From Flavobacterium nitrogenifigens (GTDB taxonomy: Bacteria; Bacteroidota; Bacteroidia; Flavobacteriales; Flavobacteriaceae): 64,000 nucleotides of DNA. Below, piece by piece: positions 16,975 through 25,972 of this stretch (its first letter is position 1; each line of letters opens with the position of its first letter). The translations under genes and the position numbers were made by a program. The notes below the pieces were generated by a model. It ran no database searches and had not been told where the DNA came from. It was given only the letters and a program-made list of their open reading frames with translations. The DNA is taken from the NCBI RefSeq assembly GCF_003254565.1, contig NZ_QJRI01000170.1, forward strand, positions 62,001 through 126,000, given 5' to 3'.

Positions 16975-17586
16975 CTAGTGGTACATCACACTTAATTCCT
17001 TCGCTTCTTTTAGATTATTTGCTTTAGATAAAGACAAAAGTTCTGCTTCACGGCTGAAAGAAATGCAGAAATTATAATCCTCAAGCATATTTTTATGAAG
17101 TTTGTCAATACGCTCAATTCGCTGGTCATCGGTTAATTCCAGTTTTGAATCAGTACTGATCAATAAAAGGTGATCCAAAGTACCGCTGCAATTCTCCAGT
17201 AACCGCTTCAAAGAGCGCTCTACATAATCCAGTTCAGTGCCATGAAACAAATCGGCCGCCTTTAGAGTCTTGATCGTCTTGCTGCTAACTTTGATTATCT
17301 TCAACTGTATGGAAATTATTTCTGCTACTTTGTAATAATTCCTGACTTTGGGATTAACTTTCAAAAGCGAGGAAAAATAATCTCCATGCAGGTTCACTTC
17401 GCCTTTCTTTACATCACCGATAAAATTCAGTCCCTTGGAAACCGCAGAGTATCCCTTTTTTGCATAATCAATGTAAACCTGCAGCGCTGCAATCTGAAGC
17501 AGAAGTTCTTTTCTCTGCTTGGCCTGCCCGGTCATTACCTGCGTAAAAACCAGTACAGCAGTTAGAATTAAAATTATTTTTTTCAT
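16975..17586 (-). CDS. TraI-like exported protein, second tandem paralogue
   Basis: A 203-residue protein with signal peptide MKKIILILTAVLVFTQVMTG. It aligns with both neighbours through YAKKGYSAVSKGLNFIGDVK and LDYVERSLKRLLENCSGTLD. It is divergent from its sisters, so the duplication is old. It lies 14 bases after the first paralogue. Confidence 0.72.
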   Translation of the reverse strand: MKKIILILTAVLVFTQVMTGQAKQRKELLLQIAALQVYIDYAKKGYSAVSKGLNFIGDVKKGEVNLHGDYFSSLLKVNPKVRNYYKVAEIISIQLKIIKVSSKTIKTLKAADLFHGTELDYVERSLKRLLENCSGTLDHLLLISTDSKLELTDDQRIERIDKLHKNMLEDYNFCISFSREAELLSLSKANNLKEAKELSVMYH

Positions 17587-17600
17587 GATTTTTAGCTCAC

Positions 17601-18290
17601 TTACGGAATTCCGTAAAATTGTTTGGTTTGATTTACTTCCGACTCTGTTTTGGCTCTCTGAAGGCTCAGCATAATATTCTGCTGATTAAACAGTTTAAGG
17701 TCATCGTAGTTGGAGTAGATCTCATCAGAAGCTTTGTTGATGATTTCAAGTCTTTTTAAATCACTCATCTCAGTGGTGAAAGATTCCAGTATTAAAAATA
17801 TCTGATCCATATTCTTTACACTTTCTTCCAAAATACCGTTATACACCCGCTCCATGTAACGAATTTCATCTTCTTTAAAATGGAAATCCTGGCGAAGCAG
17901 GTTCCATGCTCTTTCATACTCCTGAACCAGTGTGGTCTGCTTCTTGGTAATTTCCCTTATTCTCTGATAATAGATAATTACAGATTTTACTTTGGCCAGC
18001 TCCTGGTAATAACTTTTATAGAGTTCTTTCTGTTTCTGTGTCCAATCCGAGATCTCATCCAGTTTTAATTTAGAGAGCACATTTTCAACCTGTTTCTGAG
18101 CATTCTGAAGCCAGATCGTTTTGTTTTGTAGTTTTTGAATTCGCAGATCTATCGCTTTGATTACTTTTTTTGTGACTGCTTTCACAATTTCAAGTATAGG
18201 CAGTACAGCGGTTTTTTCTGCTGGTCTAGCAGGAGTGCTTATTAGCAGCAGACAGATCAGCCAGGTAATTATTCTTGTTTTCATTTCCAA
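17601..18290 (-). CDS. TraI-like exported protein, first tandem paralogue
   Basis: A 229-residue protein with signal peptide (IITWLICLLLISTPARPAE). The body is mostly coiled helix and carries the group motif IRYMERVYNGILEESVKNMD. The repeated segment EIVKAVTKKVIKAIDLRIQK near the start is typical of a single TraI in related elements, so this copy may be the ancestral one. It follows traG by three bases. Confidence 0.75.
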   Translation of the reverse strand: MEMKTRIITWLICLLLISTPARPAEKTAVLPILEIVKAVTKKVIKAIDLRIQKLQNKTIWLQNAQKQVENVLSKLKLDEISDWTQKQKELYKSYYQELAKVKSVIIYYQRIREITKKQTTLVQEYERAWNLLRQDFHFKEDEIRYMERVYNGILEESVKNMDQIFLILESFTTEMSDLKRLEIINKASDEIYSNYDDLKLFNQQNIMLSLQRAKTESEVNQTKQFYGIP

Positions 18291-18293
18291 TTT

Positions 18294-20762
18294 CTATTTA
18301 CCGTTTCTTATTTCATTTGCCATTGCGACAATTCCTTTTTTGATGTCCCCTCCAAACTTTGCCGCATATTGGTTCATTTTCATCTTCTCGCTCTCTTCGG
18401 TTGTGTAGGCAAGATATTCCTCCAGTGATACTTCTGTCCGGTATACTTTGGAAGACATGCCGCCCAGGGATATAAATACTTCTTTGTATTTTTTTGAAGG
18501 GTCATTGGCTTTGTTGACCGACAGTACAAGCGCTTTTTCCTTTTCCGTCAATCCCAGAAGTTCCTGAATCTGGTCAAATTTGTTCTGGTATTTGCTCTGA
18601 TCCAAAAGTATTTTACAGTCGCTGTTATTGATGATAGCCTGTTTAACAACAGGAGAAGAGATGATATCTTCCACTTCCTGCGTTACTACTATAGCCTCTC
18701 CAAAGAACTTACGCACAGTTTTGAATAAATACTTGATATATTCCGCCATTCCTTCTTTTGCGATTGCTTTCCAGGCCTCCTCAATCAAAATCATTTTCCG
18801 GATTCCTTTGAGTTTTCTCATCTTGCTGATAAAAACCTCCATAATGATAATAGTCACCACTGGAAAAAGTATGGGATGATCTTTGATATTATCAAGTTCA
18901 AATACAATAAAACGTTCTTTCAAAAGCTCCAGATTCTCTGTTGCGTTCAATAGATAGTCAAACTCACCGTTTTTATAATACGGTCTGAGAACATAGAGAA
19001 AATTAGTAATGTCAAAATCTTTCTCCTTTACTTTATCACTCTCCAGAATACTTACAAATTCATCCCTTAAAAATTCATAGAAGCTGTTAAAACAAGGGAA
19101 AATCTCTGTTTTACTATCGAGTTTTTCATAGTATAACTGCAGCGCATTGGAAAGCGCCACATACTCGCTTCTGTTAAATGTTTCGTCATCTTTCTTCCAA
19201 AGTGCCAGCAGCAGTGTTTTGATGCTTTCTTTTTTCTCAGTATCCAGACTATCCCCTTCTGAAATGTAAAATGGGTTGAAGCGTATGGGATTTTTCTCAT
19301 CATAAGTAAAGTAATATCCGCCGACCATATCACATAGCCCTTTATAGCTGTGGCCCACATCCACCAGCACCACATGTGTTCCCTGCTCATAATAGCTTCT
19401 GACCATATGGTTAGTGAAAAAGGACTTGCCGCTTCCAGATGGCCCAAGGATAAATTTATTGCGGTTGGTGCATATTCCATTTTTTATAGGCTCATCGCTT
19501 ATGTCCACATGGACTGGTTTTCCAGTCAGCCGGTCTCCTAATCGGATTCCCATTGGACTGAGTGAAGAACGGTAGCCCGTTTCCATATTCAGAAAGCAGA
19601 CTGCCTGCTCGGTGAAAGTATCAAAAGTGTCATTCATTGGAAAATCAGCGGCATTACCGGGAAGTCCCGCCCAATAGATCTGCGGCGCCCCGACAGTTTC
19701 CTGTTTGGCGGCAGCATCCATCTGAGCCAGTGCAGATGAAACCTTGTTTTTTATTTCCTTTAGATTTTCCTCATTATCGGTCCATGCCAGTACATTAAAA
19801 TGTGCTTTTACAGGAAGTCTCTGCTGCGCGATCGCTTCATTGAGAAAATCGTTCGTGGCGTCACGGGCTATCATGTTCTCACGGCTGTAGGCAGATAACG
19901 ACTGAAGCCTTAGTCTTTTGCTCTCCAGTTTCTGAATTGTTTTCTGTGCATCTTCAATAAAAATATACTGGTTATAGATGTGATTACAGGATAAAAGCTG
20001 TCCCAGAGTTGAAGCAAAACCAATGCTGAACTTAGTTTTATCAGTCGAATATCGGTCAAAATTTATGCGTGATCCGCACAGACCAGGCAGATCAGCCGCA
20101 TCCCCCAGAGTAAACAGCTGGCTGTACTTATCTCCTATTCTCAAACCGTCTTTAAATGAGATATCATTAAATACAAATTCACTTTCCTTATCCGATAAGA
20201 AACAGTAGCGCTCAATAAGTCCAATCTTTCTGCTCTGGCTTTTAAGATCCTCATTTTTAATTCTGTTGAGCTTTACAAACCCGCTGTCTTCGAGTACTCT
20301 TTTGAACTGTCCTGCTGAGTCCAGAAAATCCTGCAGCAGCTGGGGCTTCAAAGTTTCTTCCGGGACAGGGGTGTTTCTGATCAGAGTTGAAAATAGGGAA
20401 CTGGAACTTTTTCTTCCCGCCGGTTTTTTAGTCAGCATTATATAACAGCTGTGATCAAGAAACGGCCTTTCATTGAAAAACCTTTCACTGCTCCTGCTTA
20501 GAAAACTGGTGTCCTCATTTGAAAAATCGGCTCTGTATCCTTTTTCCAAAAACCAGTCCTGCTTGTGAAATACGCAGAATTTCGGCAGTAGCTTAACCGC
20601 CTTAATCCAGAACTGGTGGAAAGCCTCATACTCCTGGTCTGACAGCGTAAAAATCTCTGGCAGATCTGCTTTAAATACTATCGTCACATCACCCTGTTTT
20701 GACAAAATACAGTCATGCTGTACGTCCATAATCGGTAAAACATCATCCAATTCTTTTTCCAT
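18294..20762 (-). CDS. traG: TraG-family conjugation ATPase (VirB4-like)
   Basis: An 822-residue ATPase. The N-terminal region (MEKELDDVLPIMDVQHDCIL) is the DUF3875-type domain of Bacteroidetes TraG. The ATPase domain has Walker A KFILGPSGSGKSFFTNHM near residue 440 and Walker B MILIEEAWKAIA near 657, followed by VRKFFGEAIVVTQEVEDI. It powers pilus and channel assembly at the inner membrane, as VirB4 does. Its start overlaps the methyltransferase-like gene by 20 bases. Full length. Confidence 0.93.
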   Translation of the reverse strand: MEKELDDVLPIMDVQHDCILSKQGDVTIVFKADLPEIFTLSDQEYEAFHQFWIKAVKLLPKFCVFHKQDWFLEKGYRADFSNEDTSFLSRSSERFFNERPFLDHSCYIMLTKKPAGRKSSSSLFSTLIRNTPVPEETLKPQLLQDFLDSAGQFKRVLEDSGFVKLNRIKNEDLKSQSRKIGLIERYCFLSDKESEFVFNDISFKDGLRIGDKYSQLFTLGDAADLPGLCGSRINFDRYSTDKTKFSIGFASTLGQLLSCNHIYNQYIFIEDAQKTIQKLESKRLRLQSLSAYSRENMIARDATNDFLNEAIAQQRLPVKAHFNVLAWTDNEENLKEIKNKVSSALAQMDAAAKQETVGAPQIYWAGLPGNAADFPMNDTFDTFTEQAVCFLNMETGYRSSLSPMGIRLGDRLTGKPVHVDISDEPIKNGICTNRNKFILGPSGSGKSFFTNHMVRSYYEQGTHVVLVDVGHSYKGLCDMVGGYYFTYDEKNPIRFNPFYISEGDSLDTEKKESIKTLLLALWKKDDETFNRSEYVALSNALQLYYEKLDSKTEIFPCFNSFYEFLRDEFVSILESDKVKEKDFDITNFLYVLRPYYKNGEFDYLLNATENLELLKERFIVFELDNIKDHPILFPVVTIIIMEVFISKMRKLKGIRKMILIEEAWKAIAKEGMAEYIKYLFKTVRKFFGEAIVVTQEVEDIISSPVVKQAIINNSDCKILLDQSKYQNKFDQIQELLGLTEKEKALVLSVNKANDPSKKYKEVFISLGGMSSKVYRTEVSLEEYLAYTTEESEKMKMNQYAAKFGGDIKKGIVAMANEIRNGK

Positions 20763-21393
20763 TTTTCCTTGTTTTACTCATTTTCACTTTTTTCCGCCAG
20801 ACACTTCTGGCTGAATTTAAAATATGCAGTCCCAGCTGCGGATCAACGCAGTTTCGCAGTACCTGCCTTTTGTTTGGTATACTGGACGCCCTGATACTAA
20901 ATCCTAAAGCCTCTTCAAGATCCGCTATCTGCGCATAACGGATTTTTACCGATGCCTGTATCTCTGTATCTGGTATCTCAAAATTCGCCCAGAACAAATG
21001 GCGTTGCAGCGCGGCATTGGATTCGATAAGTGATGTATAGTAAGGTTTTACATTTTCTACAGTCCATAAACATCCTGCGTTATGCCTGAGAAACAAAATT
21101 TCCTGATACAGTCTCATGTCTGGAAATACCGCAGGAGTGCCGCGGAATCTTACGCATATGTTCTGCCTGAACGAGGAATGCGACTGGCACGGCGGCGAAC
21201 TCCAGATGAAATCAAATTCATTATGATGATCTATAAGATATTGGTGTGCATCTCCAACTACGACCGTATCTTGGGGGAAATGCTCTGCATAAACAGCAGC
21301 CAGCTGGGGATCGAGTTCGACAGCAGTAACCGTTACATCCGTCCAGTTTTTTCTGTTTCCTCCTATTCCCGCGTAAAGATTTAGAACTTTCAT
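20743..21393 (-). CDS. Small C5-cytosine-methyltransferase-like protein inside the transfer operon
   Basis: A 216-residue protein with the core motifs of DNA C5 methyltransferases: the SAM loop LNLYAGIGGNRKNW (motif I), AVELDP (motif II), the catalytic loop SSPPCQSHSSF with Cys69 (motif IV) and TVENVKPYY (motif VI). Most C5 enzymes are 300-400 residues with a target-recognition domain before the last motifs; here that part is nearly absent. It could methylate element DNA, work with a partner, or have lost activity. It sits between traF and traG, overlapping traG by 20 bases and 32 bases from traF, so it is expressed with the transfer genes. Confidence 0.83.
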   Translation of the reverse strand: MKVLNLYAGIGGNRKNWTDVTVTAVELDPQLAAVYAEHFPQDTVVVGDAHQYLIDHHNEFDFIWSSPPCQSHSSFRQNICVRFRGTPAVFPDMRLYQEILFLRHNAGCLWTVENVKPYYTSLIESNAALQRHLFWANFEIPDTEIQASVKIRYAQIADLEEALGFSIRASSIPNKRQVLRNCVDPQLGLHILNSARSVWRKKVKMSKTRKNGKRIG

Positions 21394-21425
21394 AATCCAA
21401 TAAATGCTTTAACGTTTTAAGACTA

Positions 21426-21737
21426 TCACTTTAAAAAAACAGACCTGCTTCGAACTTTTACAGATTTTGGGATCTGTCTGGAGGCCAGCGCTTTCATCAT
21501 TCCATACTCTCCGTAAGTATTACTCATCCGATAGATTTTAACAACCAGAATGACTCCTGATATCCCAATTAGTCCAACACAAATCAGTGATGGAATTCCA
21601 ATAATATAGAGCACTGCAAAAACTATCATTAAGAACACAGCTCCTCCGCCCAAATACCAGATGTACTGTGCTTTTAGTCCTTTAAATTCAATACTTTTAT
21701 TGATTCCTTTATTGATTTGGTATACGCTTACTGCCAT
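21426..21737 (-). CDS. traF: Conjugative transposon protein TraF (DUF4133)
   Basis: A 103-residue protein with two membrane helices (YIWYLGGGAVFLMIVFAVLY and LICVGLIGISGVILVVKIY), the start VYQINKGINKSIEFKGLKAQ and a basic end, typical of DUF4133. It is comparable to VirB3, which docks with the ATPase. Its start overlaps the traE stop by one base. Confidence 0.9.
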   Translation of the reverse strand: MAVSVYQINKGINKSIEFKGLKAQYIWYLGGGAVFLMIVFAVLYIIGIPSLICVGLIGISGVILVVKIYRMSNTYGEYGMMKALASRQIPKSVKVRSRSVFLK

Positions 21738-22075
21738 TATACTCCAAAGAATGATTTAATGACAGTTGCTACCACGACAAGAAAAACACAGCTTCCGAAC
21801 CACGCTGCAGCGACTTTGCCAGTATCGGGGTCTCCGGCATTCCATTTCTGATAAACCTTTACGGCCCCTATTAGTCCAAGTATCGCCCCGACAGCATACA
21901 TCAGTTCAGTACCGGCATCAAAGTAGCTTCTTACCTTCTGATTGGCCTCATTGATTCCGGCTACCCCGTCTTGGGCATAAGACGTACCATTGATAATAAA
22001 TACAAGAATAAAAGTTACCAGTCCTTTAATTTTATACATCAAACTCTTAAATTTCCATTTCCATTTTTTCATCAC
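21737..22075 (-). CDS. traE: Conjugative transposon protein TraE (DUF4134)
   Basis: A 112-residue protein with an N-terminal signal segment (GLVTFILVFIINGTSYAQ), then GINEANQKVRSYFDAGTELM, then two hydrophobic segments with the conserved GAVKVYQKWNAGDPDTGK between them. This is the DUF4134 pattern, comparable to the VirB2 pilin. It is the first gene of the leftward transfer operon, so the operon promoter should lie between 22076 and 22200. Confidence 0.9.
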   Translation of the reverse strand: MMKKWKWKFKSLMYKIKGLVTFILVFIINGTSYAQDGVAGINEANQKVRSYFDAGTELMYAVGAILGLIGAVKVYQKWNAGDPDTGKVAAAWFGSCVFLVVVATVIKSFFGV

Positions 22076-22108
22076 TTATAATTTAAAGGTTATATTTACT
22101 ATATAAAA

Positions 22109-22194
22109 ACAGAGGAATACCGCCGTCACATCAGCTATTCTCCTTGTCACATTATACCATACCGCACTAGAGCGGACGGGGAATATTCCTCTGT
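22109..22194. terminator. Long hairpin between two leftward genes
   Basis: ACAGAGGAAT (22109-22118) pairs perfectly with ATTCCTCTGT (22185-22194) around a 66-base loop rich in CCG and CGG words. Read leftward it is followed by a T run, so it can end the transcript of the 22200 gene. It also lies in the leader of traE and could regulate that operon. Confidence 0.5.
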
Positions 22195-22199
22195 AATTT

Positions 22200-22415
22200 T
22201 TAAGAAATGGTCTCATCCCACAGCCCATCCATTTCCGGGTAAGTTAAAATCAGCTGCGGGTGCTTTAAGCATTCTGAGACCATAAGGCTGTTGATTTTCT
22301 CCCGAAGAGCAGATCTCCTGACATACGGATATTCGTCAAGAATAAATTTCACATAATTTTTGAATTCAATTCCAGAGAGATTATTTTGTACTGCTTCTGA
22401 AATCGCACTTTCCAA
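22200..22415 (-). pseudogene. Small conserved-looking frame lacking an ATG
   Basis: The frame gives 71 residues from a TTG at 22413-22415 (ESAISEAVQNNLSGIEFKNY) and ends YPEMDGLWDETIS. The same frame stays open rightward to a stop near 22535 and reads plausible protein there (KDLFGEFKEPFDTLEDAREL), but has no ATG. So either it starts at a rare codon or it is the tail of a larger gene cut off when the region rearranged. No domain recognised. Confidence 0.45.
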
Positions 22416-22816
22416 TTTAGAAAAGAGTTCCCTTGCGTCTTCAAGAGTATCAAATGGCTCTTTAAATTCACCAAATAAATCCTTTGACTGGTCATCTTGG
22501 AGTACGGGGAGTTTTAAAGAACTTTAATTTTGTATTGCCCTTTAGCAGCTCTTTTAGGGGGGCTAAATAAAATTTAAGAATTACAATAATGTACCAAAAC
22601 AGTACCAATACTAAAACTGTAACTAAATAGTTACCCCATGAAATATTAGAAAGCATAATCATCTTCATTTATCGTTACACACCAGCTCTTGCATTAAATC
22701 GTCAACACTCGTTACGATTTATTTACAGGTCAAAGGAACGATAAGAACAAAATCTCTACAAGGACAACTTTTAGCTGCTCCCCAAGTTGTTCCCCAAATT
22801 ATTTAGAACAGGCAAA
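22416..22816. other. Intergenic region upstream of the 22200 frame
   Basis: The first 120 bases carry the ATG-less extension described for the neighbouring frame. The rest has no gene. Short repeated words are present (CCAAAACAGTACCAATAC; CTCCCCAAGTTGTTCCCCAA) without a clear structure. Confidence 0.4.
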
Positions 22817-22845
22817 TAAAAAAACCTCCTTACGGAGGTTTAAAA
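22817..22845 (-). terminator. Rho-independent terminator
   Basis: AAACCTCC pairs with GGAGGTTT around a TTAC-type loop, and the leftward strand ends in a run of T. It closes the four-gene regulatory operon. Confidence 0.85.
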
Positions 22846-22859
22846 AGCAGATGAATACC

Positions 22860-24122
22860 TTAATATTGCTGTATATGTTTAATTATTCGCTCCAGGGTCT
22901 TTATAGCAATTTCCTTGTCCCTTTCCTCTGCAGTGTAGGATTTGCTTCTCATGGATTTGTACGAGAGATCCCTTTTCTGCGAAGTAGATAGATATGGAAC
23001 GATTGATTTGAAAACCTGGTTCATTGATTTTGCCTTTAATATTCTCGATTCATCCCCTGCCCGGAGAATTAATCCGATCTGATCTGTTGACAATATGCAT
23101 TCCACCTTTTCTTTCAGCAGATCGTGCTGCAGTTCCTCTTTCGATACTGTCATCTCTTTTTGGCCAATATTCAGCTCTATACTTTTTTCAATATATTGAG
23201 TTTCATATTTTATCCAGTTGGTTAAGCAAATTTTTATATTACTCTGACATGGATCGAAACAAATCTTTTCGCTGGATTCCATCTGATTTAATTCTTTGAA
23301 AACAATCAGTAAAAAAGCTAATTTTCCAGATTTTTGATTTTTAGCCGTCAATTGGGTTGAAATTCTACTGATTATGTAACTGTAATAATCAGCTGAATTG
23401 AAATTAAGATTGATCAGTTTTTCATCTAACAGCGAAAAAAAATTCCCATCCTTTCGCTCAAAATTGAACTTCTCTATGAGGTGCAGCAGGTTCTTTTGGT
23501 ATCTTAACAGCCTATATGTGCTTTTAGGAGCATTACGAGATTGAAAGTGCTGATTAAAACTATCTATTATAAGGTCCAGCGTCTTACAATCCTCAGTGAT
23601 ATCGCATTTTATTTTTTTTATGTTTCGAAGCCTGAGCATTAGCTCGCGTCTGGAAACCTGCAGATATGTCAATGGTACCCTTTGATCGAGACTAAGGTAT
23701 TCATCAAATCGGGTTTCAATGAAAGAAAGTAAATGCGATAAGGTATCTACTATCGTTTGTGAAATCTGCAGAATGCTTTTTGTTTTATAGCGATCATTTT
23801 TTCTGTTCTCGGCAATTTTGTCAATCAGGAATATAAAATAGGAATGGTATTTCCGGATCAAAAGCCTGACCTCGCTTTTCTTTGTCGTTGCAAATACCTC
23901 GTCTTTTATCTGAATTTCAATATTAAGAGCTTCTTTCTGTATGGCATCACATATCATTGCTAACTCTTGCTCCGTAATATTAATGATGTTACGATTTTGA
24001 ACAAGGTTACGCAATATCAAAGCATCTAGCCATTCCAACGGATATTTTCTAATCATCATACTTCTGTTTTGATTGACAGTTATGCAGCAGAAACTAGCGT
24101 GTCTTATTTTTTTCCATTGCAT
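22860..24122 (-). CDS. Large helical protein of the element's regulatory region (RteC-like position)
   Basis: A 420-residue soluble, almost entirely helical protein. I recognise no enzyme motif. Its C-terminal segment (STDQIGLILRAGDESRILKA, then TAEERDKEIAIKTLERIIKH) resembles a group common on Bacteroidetes conjugative elements in the place where RteC stands. Its start overlaps the AraC gene by 29 bases; an internal ATG at 24058 (MMIRKYPLEWLDAL) avoids the overlap and may be the true start. A role in control of transfer or excision is inferred from position only. Confidence 0.55.
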   Translation of the reverse strand: MQWKKIRHASFCCITVNQNRSMMIRKYPLEWLDALILRNLVQNRNIINITEQELAMICDAIQKEALNIEIQIKDEVFATTKKSEVRLLIRKYHSYFIFLIDKIAENRKNDRYKTKSILQISQTIVDTLSHLLSFIETRFDEYLSLDQRVPLTYLQVSRRELMLRLRNIKKIKCDITEDCKTLDLIIDSFNQHFQSRNAPKSTYRLLRYQKNLLHLIEKFNFERKDGNFFSLLDEKLINLNFNSADYYSYIISRISTQLTAKNQKSGKLAFLLIVFKELNQMESSEKICFDPCQSNIKICLTNWIKYETQYIEKSIELNIGQKEMTVSKEELQHDLLKEKVECILSTDQIGLILRAGDESRILKAKSMNQVFKSIVPYLSTSQKRDLSYKSMRSKSYTAEERDKEIAIKTLERIIKHIQQY

Positions 24123-25041
24123 TTAAACGATACTGAGATGGGGACAAATTGGTATGCCTTTTAAAAAAAATTGTAAAACTGTTTGCACTTGAGAATTCCA
24201 AATCTTCAGCGATTTGCGAAATTGTATTTTGAGGATCTTCAAGCAGTTTTTCCGCTTCAGAAATGATAGTCTCTACAATTAGTTTCTTAACGGTCTTACC
24301 TGTTATTTCCTTTACCATTTGATTTAAATAGCCGGTAGTAACAAAAAGGGAGCCGGCATAAAACTGGGCGTTGTGCTGTTTTCTGTAATGAATAGACAAA
24401 ATAGTGAGAAATCGAATAATTAAACTTTCTTTTCTCGTAAACTGCAGAGCAAAATCATGTGAATGTTTTGCGTAGATTAATCTCAGTTCATACATAAATA
24501 GGTTAAAACTTATCCGATGCAGTTCATTATCACTGCCGCTGCCTGCTGAATCTCTGGTGACAAAATACAATACTTTATATATTAGAGAAAGTATTAACAT
24601 CTCCTTTTCATCCAATTTTATCTTAATTGAAGCTCTTGTAATAATAAAGTGTAAGGCCTCAATTAATTCCTGGCGCAAACTGTTTTTTATTGCGAATTCA
24701 AAACTGAAAGTGATCAGGTAAAACTGAAGCTTTCCTTCAAACTGCACGATGCTGCAAAATGAATCGCTCGGTATCACCAGCAGATCCATTTCAGTCAGAA
24801 CCTGATTAGTCTGTTGAAACTGTACAGTTAGTTTTCCCGATTTAATTAATAAAATTGAATAGTTAGAAACCCGAAATGATTCACCTATAGGGGACTTTAA
24901 TACATAATTTTTAATAATATGAACAGCTAATCCCCTAATAGGCAGATCATCCAGGTTGGTATTGATCAAATCTCTGATCATAATTTCTACATTTAAACTG
25001 AAAATTAAAAGTGAGTTAATTTGATTAATCCTTTTCGCCAA
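24094..25041 (-). CDS. AraC-family transcriptional regulator
   Basis: A 315-residue protein. An N-terminal cupin-like ligand domain (about 30-140) is followed by a C-terminal AraC/XylS helix-turn-helix pair: YAGSLFVTTGYLNQMVKEIT and ISQIAEDLEFSSANSFTIFF, then KRHTNLSPSQYRLN. It probably senses a small molecule and activates genes of the element. Its start overlaps the small membrane gene by 17 bases and its end overlaps the next gene, so the four genes form one tightly packed operon. Confidence 0.9.
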   Translation of the reverse strand: MAKRINQINSLLIFSLNVEIMIRDLINTNLDDLPIRGLAVHIIKNYVLKSPIGESFRVSNYSILLIKSGKLTVQFQQTNQVLTEMDLLVIPSDSFCSIVQFEGKLQFYLITFSFEFAIKNSLRQELIEALHFIITRASIKIKLDEKEMLILSLIYKVLYFVTRDSAGSGSDNELHRISFNLFMYELRLIYAKHSHDFALQFTRKESLIIRFLTILSIHYRKQHNAQFYAGSLFVTTGYLNQMVKEITGKTVKKLIVETIISEAEKLLEDPQNTISQIAEDLEFSSANSFTIFFKRHTNLSPSQYRLNAMEKNKTR

Positions 25042-25255
25042 AAGCTCTTTCCATAATTGTGAAGGCCATAAAATATAGATTTGATAAGATTGTTATATAA
25101 AGGAGATAGGTCAGCTTTCGGGGATGAGTTATTCTTTTCTCACCGTTTAAAAGGTATTCTACTATTTCATCATAATTAAAAAGGTCGATTATAAAATAAA
25201 GGCATACAATATTTAGTATGATTAGTATAGTATAAAATATATTTCGACGTTTCAT
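25025..25255 (-). CDS. Small two-helix membrane protein
   Basis: A 76-residue protein with two hydrophobic segments (IFYTILIILNIVCLYFIIDL and LTYLLYITILSNLYFMAFTI) joined by a charged loop. No family recognised. It lies between the lipoprotein and AraC genes, overlapping the latter by 17 bases, so it may work in signalling to the regulator. Confidence 0.6.
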   Translation of the reverse strand: MKRRNIFYTILIILNIVCLYFIIDLFNYDEIVEYLLNGEKRITHPRKLTYLLYITILSNLYFMAFTIMERAFGEKD

Positions 25256-25273
25256 TTCTCAATTGCAGTTATT

Positions 25274-25972
25274 TCAATTTTTGATTAGTGCAGGCAGTAA
25301 AGCGATTACGGTAACTATTGCCGCCTGGTTATTTTTAAATAATGGTCTGGCCGGTTTTGTGCTGACTGATTTTTCCCAGTCACGATCCTTGCGTTCGGCC
25401 TCGGCAAACAGCGCATAACTTGAAATAGTGGATACTGTAAGTATTGTTTCCTTTTCATCCGCAGCTAAATCCGCATTTGCCATAATATCTGCATCAAAAT
25501 CAATTATGTAGTCTCTCACCACAGCGTATGCTGCATCTTGCTGGACTATTAGATTTTGAACAAACGTGGTCAGCATTATTTTACTCGATGAACTTATAAA
25601 ACTATTTTGAATAATTTCAATAAGTTTGGTATCAGGATCGTTTAAGATGTCTAGAATTTCCTGATCTGAGTATCCCAAATTAGCCGCTTTAGCAGTGGAA
25701 TTTCCTTTTAAAAACCTCAATATAAATGAAATCTGGCTATTGATTTCTGCTGCAGAATTAGGGGCGTTATTATCCTTTAAAAAGTTCTGTAAAATGTTAT
25801 AATATTCTTTACCCGTGCTGTCAAAAGGATTTTTGGAACCCAATGCGGAAGCACCAGTGGTTTCAAGATCTTCATAGTTAGAAATTAGATTTTTGTCAAT
25901 TGCTGCTTCTGGGTCAGTTGAGCAGGCAGTAAATAGTAAAAATACAAAACTGGTTAATAATAAATTTTTCAT
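25274..25972 (-). CDS. Lipoprotein of unknown function
   Basis: A 232-residue protein with a type II signal: MKNLLLTSFVFLLFTACS, lipidated cysteine at residue 17. The mature part is helical and alanine-rich with no known domain. It is the first gene of the leftward regulatory operon, upstream of the small membrane protein and the AraC regulator. A surface sensor or a secreted factor is possible, but nothing proves it. Confidence 0.7.
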   Translation of the reverse strand: MKNLLLTSFVFLLFTACSTDPEAAIDKNLISNYEDLETTGASALGSKNPFDSTGKEYYNILQNFLKDNNAPNSAAEINSQISFILRFLKGNSTAKAANLGYSDQEILDILNDPDTKLIEIIQNSFISSSSKIMLTTFVQNLIVQQDAAYAVVRDYIIDFDADIMANADLAADEKETILTVSTISSYALFAEAERKDRDWEKSVSTKPARPLFKNNQAAIVTVIALLPALIKN

